From an uncultured Collinsella sp. (lineage in GTDB: Bacteria; Actinomycetota; Coriobacteriia; Coriobacteriales; Coriobacteriaceae): 64,000 nucleotides of DNA. The notes under the pieces were generated by a model. That model ran no database searches, had not been told where the DNA came from, and saw nothing but the letters and a program-made list of their open reading frames with translations. The stretch is taken from positions 1 through 64,000 of the forward strand of contig UQPF01000009.1 of assembly GCA_900542905.1 (NCBI GenBank). Direction: 5' to 3'. Below are positions 57,390 through 64,000 of the stretch, piece after piece (the first letter of the stretch is position 1; each line of letters begins with the position of its first letter). The translations under genes were made by a program, and so were the position numbers.

Positions 57390-58399
57390 TTCAGTACCCC
57401 AAGATCGAAATCAAACAACTCGTCCTCGATTGTCTTGCAGCATAGTAATGATTCTTCTGGATCTAAGCTGGCTGAGAAACTGGGTATTCCTCTTAGTCGA
57501 AGTTCTCTTGCTGCTTGAATAGCTTTATCGCTAGATGAATAGCTTATTTGAAATTCATGCGTCTCCAACCCCTCTGTGGCGTCAAGTACTTCGTTTGTAA
57601 TTTCAAATTGAACTTTCTCTGCTTGCGTAAGCGTTTCAATTACGGGCATGAGCCCTAGCATTATGTCGTAGTCGGCTATCGTGTATGGGATATTGATAAT
57701 GGCTAAGTCAGGGCAGAAAGCTCGACATGCAGCAATCGACCCCAATCCGTAATCTCCGAAAATGTGGTCGTTGTATTTCATAAGCACATTGGGCGTCTCT
57801 AATAGAGCTAGGTCGGATTTATCATTCTCAATGATGAGGTTGATCTGCTCATTCATTTTGATGACGGCAGATTGGCCACCATCAAAACTAAGGGTGTTGC
57901 AGCCCCAGATTTCATTTAAAGGATTGAAGCTCAACGCACATAGATTGGGATGGTGCTTTCTCATCTCGCTAACGATGCTACTGAACGTTATTGTTGAATT
58001 GGCGGGTGTATATAGATTCCCGACAACAATTTTTGGTATCAGGGCTAATTCCTGCATGTCGCTTTTGCTAGACTCGATTTGTTCAGCGGCGAGTTGGCTG
58101 ACAACCGTCTTATTTACAGAATGAGCGTAGGTTTCAGCGTGTTTACTAAATTCTACGAGTCCTGCGGCGCTTTCTTTCGTCGATAAAACGACAACCAGGT
58201 CTGATTCATCGATTGTCGTTACATAGTTAATTCGATTTCTTATGCCAATTTCTTTGCAATTCACAAGGTTGGCGACATCTAGGCCGTCCGGTAGAATGCC
58301 GCATGGCGTTGATACCCGGATATTGTAGCCATTTCCTAGCAATCCAATCAGAAGAGGATAGTCAGCTCTTGTGAAAGATATAAGTCCGATTGTCTTCAT
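57386..58399 (-). CDS. Peptide maturation system protein, TIGR04066-like
   Basis: 337-residue soluble protein. It begins IGLISFTRADYPLLIGLLGNGYNIRVSTPCG, with Rossmann-like alternation, and contains VVVLSTKESA and LMKYNDHIFGDYGLGSIAACRAF. These fit my memory of the TIGR04066 peptide maturation family, which is tied to radical SAM and carrier-protein partners. The reaction is unknown. It starts five bases after the maturase stop and overlaps the carrier-protein start. Confidence 0.72.
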   Translation of the reverse strand: MKTIGLISFTRADYPLLIGLLGNGYNIRVSTPCGILPDGLDVANLVNCKEIGIRNRINYVTTIDESDLVVVLSTKESAAGLVEFSKHAETYAHSVNKTVVSQLAAEQIESSKSDMQELALIPKIVVGNLYTPANSTITFSSIVSEMRKHHPNLCALSFNPLNEIWGCNTLSFDGGQSAVIKMNEQINLIIENDKSDLALLETPNVLMKYNDHIFGDYGLGSIAACRAFCPDLAIINIPYTIADYDIMLGLMPVIETLTQAEKVQFEITNEVLDATEGLETHEFQISYSSSDKAIQAARELRLRGIPSFSASLDPEESLLCCKTIEDELFDFDLGVLK

Positions 58400-58404
58400 G
58401 ATTT

Positions 58405-59832
58405 TTATCGCTTGTTCCTTTTTAGAGCTGTTGCAATGGACACTTCATGTCTATGAAGCTCAAAGCGAAGTATTTTCTGATTAAGTCGGTCAAAGGCAAT
58501 TCGTTTTGAATTGTCGCATGCTGTTCGCTTGTAATCAGGGCTTATTACTCCTTCACAATCTGCGCTTTTTATGCATTGGGTGCACAGCTGAAATGCCCAA
58601 CATTTTTTACATGAATCGCTGGTCAGCTTTGAAACATTGATTATCTTTTCAATTTGACCTAAATCAAATCCTGAATCCAATGTGCCGATATACATTTCCT
58701 TCGTTGTTTCGCTGACCCTTTCGCAAGGAAGAAGCGCTCCTGCTGTTGTCACAAATAGACGCGTAACCCCTGGTTCGCATGGGCCACCGGGTATAGCTTT
58801 TGCTGGGATGTTCGAAGGTGCAAATCGCTTTATGTTTTGGTTGATGTTTGCAAGCGTATATGAAGCGAGCCTATCGTTGCGGTTTCCTTTTTCGATTTTG
58901 CGCTCATCCATAATTCTTGCTTTAAATAAGGCGTAATTTAGCTGACTTGAGAACTCGTCATTGTAGGGGGCGATACGTCCGTTGCGTTCCAGGTAGTTGA
59001 ATTGAACATCGCAATCTTCGATATCTTTATCATTTATAAAGGAAGAGACTGTTTTATAGATGTTGTTCGTGTCGACTACGGCATTAAAATGAACATATTT
59101 GTTGCGTTCAGGATGGCTGTCTAAAACCATATGAACATTGTCTATAACTGTTTGGTATGAGGACTTGCCATTAGCGTAATGCCTAGACTTATCGTGGATT
59201 TGCTGCGGCCCGTCAAGACTGATTAACAAATAGAATTCATGCCCAGAATCGAAGAAGAATTTAACCATTTCTTCAGATAAAAGAGAGCAATTAGTTGTAA
59301 TTCGAAATGAGATGTGTTTTCCTTCAAATACCTGCTCTGCATATTGAGTAATTAGCTTAATTTCATTAAATCGAAGGAGAGGTTCTCCTCCATAAAATGC
59401 TACGACCGGGTTTGAGTTGTCGATCGAGTGCATCTTAAAGAATTCGATTGCATGTTTTGCCGTCGAAATGGACATGGAGTTATGACTGTGGGCTCTGTTG
59501 TATGAGGAGTTTCCGGAATAGATACAGTAATCACATCGGAAGTTACAAGATTGAGTCAGCTGAAGGGTTAGCATCCGTATATTTCTTTCCAGCTTAACTT
59601 TCAAAAGGTCAATTGATGGATAAGCGATATCCTGCAACGGCGAATCGCAGCAGTAGCCACATGATTGTAGTAACTGGAATTCTTGGTCTGATTTACAGGA
59701 GGCGTGGCAAACTTTGCCTGCTTGGACTTCTGAGATGTAATTGAAGAGATCTTTGCTTACTGCAAGTATCTCGTTTCGATTGGCATCATAAATGTAGTGG
59801 CCCAAGAGGGTCTTTATAGGTAGAACTAACAT
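58405..59832 (-). CDS. Radical SAM/SPASM peptide maturase (CcpM-like)
   Basis: 475-residue enzyme expected to crosslink the Cys-rich precursor. The SAM-binding cluster is SCNFRCDYC (Cys 96, 100, 103), followed by YGGEPLLRF (about 147) and LISLDGPQQIHD. The C-terminal SPASM-type region has CEPGVTRLFVTTAGALLPCERV and CKKCWAFQLCTQCIKSADCEG for auxiliary clusters. The N-terminal 80 residues, with CHASCKSD and SCGYCCDS, may bind the leader. I prefer the ATG at 59832 (AAGAGG eight bases upstream) over 59850, which has no ribosome site. First gene of the operon. Confidence 0.88.
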   Translation of the reverse strand: MLVLPIKTLLGHYIYDANRNEILAVSKDLFNYISEVQAGKVCHASCKSDQEFQLLQSCGYCCDSPLQDIAYPSIDLLKVKLERNIRMLTLQLTQSCNFRCDYCIYSGNSSYNRAHSHNSMSISTAKHAIEFFKMHSIDNSNPVVAFYGGEPLLRFNEIKLITQYAEQVFEGKHISFRITTNCSLLSEEMVKFFFDSGHEFYLLISLDGPQQIHDKSRHYANGKSSYQTVIDNVHMVLDSHPERNKYVHFNAVVDTNNIYKTVSSFINDKDIEDCDVQFNYLERNGRIAPYNDEFSSQLNYALFKARIMDERKIEKGNRNDRLASYTLANINQNIKRFAPSNIPAKAIPGGPCEPGVTRLFVTTAGALLPCERVSETTKEMYIGTLDSGFDLGQIEKIINVSKLTSDSCKKCWAFQLCTQCIKSADCEGVISPDYKRTACDNSKRIAFDRLNQKILRFELHRHEVSIATALKRNKR

Positions 59833-59850
59833 CTCTACCGCCTCTTTCAT

Positions 59851-59917
59851 TTCACTAATGTTATTTAGTGAACTAAGATGTTTGCTATAAAGTATCCTTT
59901 TATAAACGTATTGTCAA
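59851..59917 (-). promoter_or_regulatory. Promoter and operator-like palindrome of the peptide operon
   Basis: On the minus strand TTGACA (59912-59917) and TACTTT (59889-59894) are 17 bases apart. Just downstream a perfect dyad TTCACTAA-N6-TTAGTGAA (59851-59872) lies at about +10 to +31, suited to a repressor. No regulator is encoded in the island. Confidence 0.75.
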
Positions 59918-60037
59918 ACATATATTGCTAAAACAGAAACAATTTATAGACTGAGTTGGTCGTATTCTTTGGGCGATTGCTCCTATAATCTAGCCTTCGC
60001 TGCTGTCGGGAGGGAAGGACTAGGACTCCGTTATTAT

Positions 60038-60053
60038 GTTGAAACGCTTTAAC
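60038..60053 (+). promoter_or_regulatory. LacI/cre-like palindrome upstream of fucO
   Basis: GTTGAAACGCTTTAAC is a near-perfect dyad centred on CG, typical of LacI/GalR/CcpA-class operators, 100 bases before the start. The leader also holds a GCGGGGC/GCCCCGC hairpin at 60111-60133. Confidence 0.55.
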
Positions 60054-60152
60054 ACTTTTGACGTTCTCATGCATTTTTTGTTTCAAAAGCGTTAGGATGG
60101 AACTTGCAGCGCGGGGCGTAATGGGTGCCCCGCACACGATGGGAGGCTATCA

Positions 60153-61319
60153 ATGGCTAATCGTTTCGTTCTCAATACCATTTCTTATCATGGTTCCGGC
60201 GCCATCAAGGAGATCCCCGGCGAGCTCCAGCGTCGCGGCTACAAGAAGATCTTCGTCTGCTCCGATCCCGACCTGGTCAAGTTTGGCGTTACCGCTAAGG
60301 TGACCGACGAGCTCGACGCCGCCGGCATCGCTTGGAGCCTCTACTCCGAGATTAAGCCCAACCCCACCATCCAGAACGTCAAGGACGGCGTCGAGGCCTT
60401 CAAGGCCGCCGAAGCTGACGCTATCGTGACCATCGGTGGCGGCTCCTCCATGGACACCGCTAAGGCCATCGGCATCATCATCAACAACCCCGAGTTTGCC
60501 GATGTCCGTAGCCTCGAGGGCGTTGCTCCCACCAAGAACCACGCCGTGTTCACCATCGCCGTGCCGACGACCGCCGGTACCGCTGCCGAGGTGACCATCA
60601 ACTACGTCATCACCGACCCCGAGAAGGTCCGCAAGTTCGTGTGCGTCGACACCAACGACGCCCCCGAGGTCGCCGTCGTCGACCCCGACATGATGGCTTC
60701 CATGCCCGCCGGCCTGACCGCTTCTACCGGCATGGATGCTCTGACCCACGCCATCGAGGGCTACACCACCAAGGGTGCTTGGGAGCTCTCCGACATGTTC
60801 CACTTTGAGGCCATTAAGCTGATCAGCGAGAACCTGCGCGACTCCGTTGCCGAGGCCAAGTCTGGTCAGCCCGGCTCCGGCCGCGAGGGTATGGCTCTTG
60901 GCCAGTATGTCGCCGGCATGGGCTTCTCCAACGTCGGCCTGGGCATCGACCATGCCATGGCTCACACCCTGTCTGCCCACTACGACACTCCGCACGGCGT
61001 CGCTTGCGCCATGCTGCTGCCGATCGCTATGGAGTTCAACAAGCCGGTTTGCGCCGAGCGCCTGGCCAAGGTTGCCGTTGCCATGGGTGTTGACACCACG
61101 GGCATGAGCACCGATGAGGCCGCCGACGCCGCCATCGCCGCCGTCAAGCAGCTCTCTGCTGACGTGAACATCCCGCACGTCTGCGAGGCCATGAAGGCTG
61201 ACGAGATCGAGGTCCTGGCCAAGGACGCCATGGCCGACGCCTGCTTCCCGGGTAACCCGCGTGAGGCAACGCTCGACGACGTCATCGAGCTCTTCAAGAA
61301 GATCTGCCCGGCTGCCTAA
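60153..61319 (+). CDS. fucO: Iron-containing alcohol dehydrogenase, FucO-like
   Basis: 388-residue group III dehydrogenase that reduces lactaldehyde to 1,2-propanediol or acts on similar alcohols. Features are the NAD-binding IGGGSSMDTAKAIGI near residue 95, PTTAGTAAEVT, and metal ligands in VDPDMMASMP, GMDALTHAIEGY, GIDHAMAHTLSAHYDTPHG (including the second and third His). The strongly biased codon use, almost all C-ending, implies high expression. GATGGGAGGCTATCA precedes the start. Fucose genes are not in the window, so substrate assignment rests on family resemblance. Confidence 0.88.
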   Translation: MANRFVLNTISYHGSGAIKEIPGELQRRGYKKIFVCSDPDLVKFGVTAKVTDELDAAGIAWSLYSEIKPNPTIQNVKDGVEAFKAAEADAIVTIGGGSSMDTAKAIGIIINNPEFADVRSLEGVAPTKNHAVFTIAVPTTAGTAAEVTINYVITDPEKVRKFVCVDTNDAPEVAVVDPDMMASMPAGLTASTGMDALTHAIEGYTTKGAWELSDMFHFEAIKLISENLRDSVAEAKSGQPGSGREGMALGQYVAGMGFSNVGLGIDHAMAHTLSAHYDTPHGVACAMLLPIAMEFNKPVCAERLAKVAVAMGVDTTGMSTDEAADAAIAAVKQLSADVNIPHVCEAMKADEIEVLAKDAMADACFPGNPREATLDDVIELFKKICPAA

Positions 61320-61331
61320 CTTGGTTCGGCG

Positions 61332-61451
61332 GGCCCCTGCCCGTTAGCCCCACAATCGTCCTCGGACATGTCGGAAGCCCCCGCTGCGCACTTCGTGCGG
61401 CGGGGGCTTCCTCCGTCCTGCGGAAAGATCGTGGGGCTAACGGGCAGGGCC
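61332..61451. repeat. Nested 120-bp inverted repeat after fucO
   Basis: The outer arms GGCCCCTGCCCGTTAGCCCC and GGGGCTAACGGGCAGGGCC enclose a second strong stem, GGAAGCCCCCGC with GCGGGGGCTTCC, around a CACTTCGTG tip. It may terminate fucO transcription, but the double structure resembles a mobile palindromic element. Confidence 0.8.
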
Positions 61452-61576
61452 AGCCGGCTCGTTATCGTGGCGGGCGCAGTTCTGGGGAGCTCGATGGATC
61501 ATCTCGCTAGGTAAAATAGATGGCTCGCGGTGGTATTGTTGCTGTGGGTTTAATTCGATATGAAAGGGTGACTTTG

Positions 61577-62605
61577 GTGTCCAAGATGGATTCTACGCTC
61601 TCCTATATTACTGACCAGTTGAAGACGCTTACCTCGATTGCTTCGCCTACGGGCTATACCCGTGCGGCGACTGATTATCTAATGGAAACGTTGCGCGATA
61701 TGGGCTTTGGCCCCGAGCGTTCCAATAAGGGCAACGTGCTGGTTGAGCTTGGCGGCGAGGGTGAGCCGCTTGTGTTGGCGAGCCATGTCGATACCCTGGG
61801 CGCCATGGTGCGCTCCATTAAGGACAATGGTCGCCTGCGTCCCACGACGCTTGGTGGGCATCAGTGGTCTACGGCCGATGGCGAGAACTGCACCGTCTAC
61901 ACGCGTGACGGCAATGTGTACACGGGCGTGGTCCTCAATACCGAGCCTTCGGCGCATGTGGCCGACGAGCCGGTCAAGACCGTCGAGAAGAATATGGAAA
62001 TCCTACTCGACGAGAACGTTGACAGCAAGGACGATGTGCTCGAGCTGGGTATTCAGACCGGCGACATCATCGCTATGGATCCGCGTACCACGGTGACGGA
62101 GAGCGGCTACATTAAGAGCCGCTTCCTGGATGACAAGCTGTCGGCGTCGATCCTGCTGGGTCTGGCCCGCGCCGTTGCTGACGGCGAGGTGTCGCTTTCG
62201 CGCAAGGTGTCGCTGCTCTTTACCGTGTACGAGGAAGTCGGCCACGGCGGCGCCTTTGTGCCGGCCGACATGCGCGAGATGATCAGCGTTGACATGGGTT
62301 GCGTGGGAGACGACCTGGGCTGCACCGAGCGCATGGTGTCGATTTGCGCCAAGGATTCGGGCGGCCCCTACAACTACGACCTGGTGACCACGCTGTCTAA
62401 TATCGCGCGCGAGTTGGAGCTCGATTACGCCATCGACGTGTACCCGCATTACGGTTCCGACGTCGAGGCCACGCTTTCGGCCGGTTACGACATTCGCCAT
62501 GGCCTGATCGGCCCCGGCGTGTACGCGAGCCACAACTACGAGCGCAGCCACATCGACGGCGTGCGCAACACCTACGAGCTCGTCCGCGCCTACGTGCAGC
62601 GCTAG
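61577..62605 (+). CDS. M42-family metallopeptidase
   Basis: 342-residue aminopeptidase of the M42 (tetrahedral, di-zinc) family. The motifs are LASHVDTLGAMV with the first metal His-x-Asp, RFLDDKLSASILLGL with the bridging Asp, YEEVGHGGA with the catalytic Glu pair, SVDMGCVGDD, and the final YASHNYERSHIDG with the last metal His. The substrate-binding insert (about 90-170) is present. GTG at 61577 has AAAGG about nine bases upstream; ATG at 61586 is possible. A terminator follows. Confidence 0.88.
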   Translation: MSKMDSTLSYITDQLKTLTSIASPTGYTRAATDYLMETLRDMGFGPERSNKGNVLVELGGEGEPLVLASHVDTLGAMVRSIKDNGRLRPTTLGGHQWSTADGENCTVYTRDGNVYTGVVLNTEPSAHVADEPVKTVEKNMEILLDENVDSKDDVLELGIQTGDIIAMDPRTTVTESGYIKSRFLDDKLSASILLGLARAVADGEVSLSRKVSLLFTVYEEVGHGGAFVPADMREMISVDMGCVGDDLGCTERMVSICAKDSGGPYNYDLVTTLSNIARELELDYAIDVYPHYGSDVEATLSAGYDIRHGLIGPGVYASHNYERSHIDGVRNTYELVRAYVQR

Positions 62606-62638
62606 GGGAGCAGCTTGCGACTCAGTTGACCAATCGCT

Positions 62639-62664
62639 AAGGCCCGATTTCTCGGGCCTTTTTT
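62639..62664 (+). terminator. Terminator after the M42 peptidase gene
   Basis: AAGGCCCGA pairs with TCGGGCCTT, followed by TTTT. Confidence 0.82.
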
Positions 62665-62742
62665 CGCTTTAGGACGTTTAGTATTATGATGTATGTAATC
62701 TATTAACTAAAGCGTAAATTACTTAACGAGGTAATACGGCAT

Positions 62743-64000
62743 ATGGATACATCTGAGTACTTAACTATGGGTGATGCCGCCCGCCTGTTGGGCGTTACGA
62801 AAGCCCGCATATCGCAACTTTCCGCATCGGGGACGCTTGTGTGCGATATTGTGGGCGGCCGGAAGATGGTCGAGTACAATTCTGCGATCGCCTATCAAAA
62901 GGTCCGCAAACGAGGACGCCGTCCTGCAGCCGATGTGGGGCGCAAGTTTACGCTGATGTCGGCCGACCATGAGGTCGCGCATGTCTCATTTGATACGATG
63001 CGCGAGTTTCCCTTCGAAATCGCGGAGGTCCTCGATGCGCAACGAATGCCGTTTGGCACGTGCTCAAGCTCTTCTCCAACGGTGAATAAGCGGGAGCTCA
63101 ACGCGTGGTGGGGGCATCGATTGGTGCCCGATGTTCGCCCTGGGCTTATCTCGCGCTACCGCGAGCTGGGGATTGTCAACGGCGCTGAGGTGCCGGTTCA
63201 GTGCCTGGGTCTCTCGCTTTCGGATTGCTATTGGCTGCGACCGGCAGAATGCGATGAGCTCGAATGGCGAAACCTCAATTACTTCGAGAATGAATTTGAG
63301 CGGTCGACGCCCGAGGGGCGTTCGGGTTGGCTGGAGGGCATCGGTCTTAAAAATCCCGACAACACATCCGAGGGCGAGCTTCCTAAATCGTGGATGATTC
63401 GCAACGGCGCTCGCGTTCTGGTCAAGGGATGCGGCGTGGACGACCAACGGCCCTTTAACGAGGCGGTTGCAACGGCTCTGCATCGCCGCTTGCTTTCCAA
63501 GGGGGAGTTTGTTCCTTACGCGGTTGAGCGCATGTTCAATGGCCCCGTGTGCCTGTGCGAGGATTTTCTTGACGGCCGCGAGGAATATGTTCCGGCTGTT
63601 TACGTTAAGAACGCCCTTGGAGGCCAGCGAGGAAGCTCGACGTACGACCGGTACTGCCGATTCCTTGGTAAGCATGGAGCAGACGAGACTGCTGCGAGAA
63701 GGTCTATGTCGCAGATGATCGTTTGCGATGCCCTTTTGGCCAACAGCGACCGCCATTGGCGAAACTTCGGCATCATCCGCAATGTCGACACCCTGGAGAT
63801 AAAACCTGCTCCGCTGTTCGATAGCGGCAACTGCCTGTGGTACAACGTACCAACTGCCGCGCTCGCAGCTGGGGAGTTTGGGTTTGCCGCTAAGCCGTTT
63901 GGGCCCGACCCTTCCGTCCAGCTGGCGCTTGCCGACTCGCTCGATTGGTTCGATTCATCGCGACTCGACGGATTTGTTGGTGAGGCGATTGAGATCCTTT
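62743..64000 (+). CDS. HTH-HipA-like kinase fusion, 3' end outside the window
   Basis: At least 419 residues, still open at the window end. Residues 6-60 form an excisionase/MerR-like HTH (LTMGDAARLLGVTKARISQLSASGTL, then GGRKMVEYNSAIAYQKV). The rest is HipA-like: WMIRNGARVLVKGC (ATP-site Lys region), VCDALLANSDRHWRNFGII (catalytic D-x-x-x-x-N near 335-341) and APLFDSGN (metal-binding Asp near 359). In classic HipBA the DNA-binding antitoxin is a separate protein. No hipB-like gene precedes it. GAGGTAATACGGCAT precedes the ATG. Confidence 0.82.
   Translation, partial: MDTSEYLTMGDAARLLGVTKARISQLSASGTLVCDIVGGRKMVEYNSAIAYQKVRKRGRRPAADVGRKFTLMSADHEVAHVSFDTMREFPFEIAEVLDAQRMPFGTCSSSSPTVNKRELNAWWGHRLVPDVRPGLISRYRELGIVNGAEVPVQCLGLSLSDCYWLRPAECDELEWRNLNYFENEFERSTPEGRSGWLEGIGLKNPDNTSEGELPKSWMIRNGARVLVKGCGVDDQRPFNEAVATALHRRLLSKGEFVPYAVERMFNGPVCLCEDFLDGREEYVPAVYVKNALGGQRGSSTYDRYCRFLGKHGADETAARRSMSQMIVCDALLANSDRHWRNFGIIRNVDTLEIKPAPLFDSGNCLWYNVPTAALAAGEFGFAAKPFGPDPSVQLALADSLDWFDSSRLDGFVGEAIEIL

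Noticed and set aside
61332..61451. Nested hairpin as a riboswitch for the M42 gene
   Set aside because: It lies 125 bases before the start, is almost entirely self-complementary and has no conserved aptamer-like loops; a repeat or terminator is simpler.

Overview
The window looks like chromosomal DNA from a high-G+C anaerobic actinobacterium of the class Coriobacteriia, most likely Collinsella or a close relative. The reasons are the Pro/Ala-rich FtsE extension, an FeFe hydrogenase joined to a GltD-like flavoprotein, PTS-based sugar uptake, rubredoxin-type redox proteins and intergenic spaces packed with large palindromic repeats. The species call is inference; no 16S gene is present.

Layout. 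1-5.5 kb: ftsE-ftsX, RNase R and a lone serine recombinase. 5.6-11.3 kb: a VanZ-like protein, then a MurNAc-6-phosphate uptake and recycling operon (RpiR regulator, murQ, murP, mupG) and an ArsC/Spx-like protein. 11.3-14.8 kb: a small hypothetical, tRNA-Gln and tRNA-Glu, a TPR protein overlapping smpB, and a flavin reductase with rubredoxin. 14.9-22.9 kb: mntH (minus strand) and gltBD. 23.2-27.8 kb: a hypothetical, a DUF559-type nuclease-like gene flanked on both sides by repeat arrays, an amidohydrolase and a zinc-ribbon membrane protein. 27.9-31.1 kb: copper resistance (copA, copZ, csoR on the minus strand). 31.5-34.8 kb: an FHA protein and a membrane Ser/Thr kinase. 35.4-39 kb: a DEAD-box helicase with an RG-rich tail and a flavodoxin/ferredoxin protein. 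39.3-43.8 kb: an alpha-glucoside PTS operon (EIIA, LicT-type antiterminator, EIICB, GH4 phospho-glucosidase). 44-50.1 kb: an FeFe hydrogenase operon followed by an ABC uptake system whose permease and ATPase are fused. 50.2-54.6 kb: an orphan RelB/DinJ-like antitoxin, a CPBP protease, YgiQ and a DUF1275 membrane protein. 54.7-59.9 kb: an AT-richer island encoding a ribosomally made Cys-rich peptide, a radical-SAM/SPASM maturase, a carrier-protein-like partner and an ABC exporter. 60.1-64 kb: an FucO-like alcohol dehydrogenase, an M42 peptidase and a HipA-like kinase fused to an HTH domain and cut by the window end.

Two things stand out. First, the peptide island contains a 59-residue Cys-rich precursor gene (56918-57097, minus) whose reading frame overlaps both neighbours. 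Its core CPCGYCSCMYC, its good Shine-Dalgarno and the surrounding maturation genes make it a convincing RiPP. Second, intergenic DNA holds 18 copies of a 57-bp imperfect palindrome (16-bp arms, 25-bp centre) in five arrays of three or four units, at a strict 80-81 bp period. Two of the arrays bracket the DUF559-like gene. An unrelated trio of 46-bp palindromes repeats at exactly 62 bp near 11.3 kb, and several further palindrome families occur as fixed-length pairs. I do not recognise the array families as described elements.
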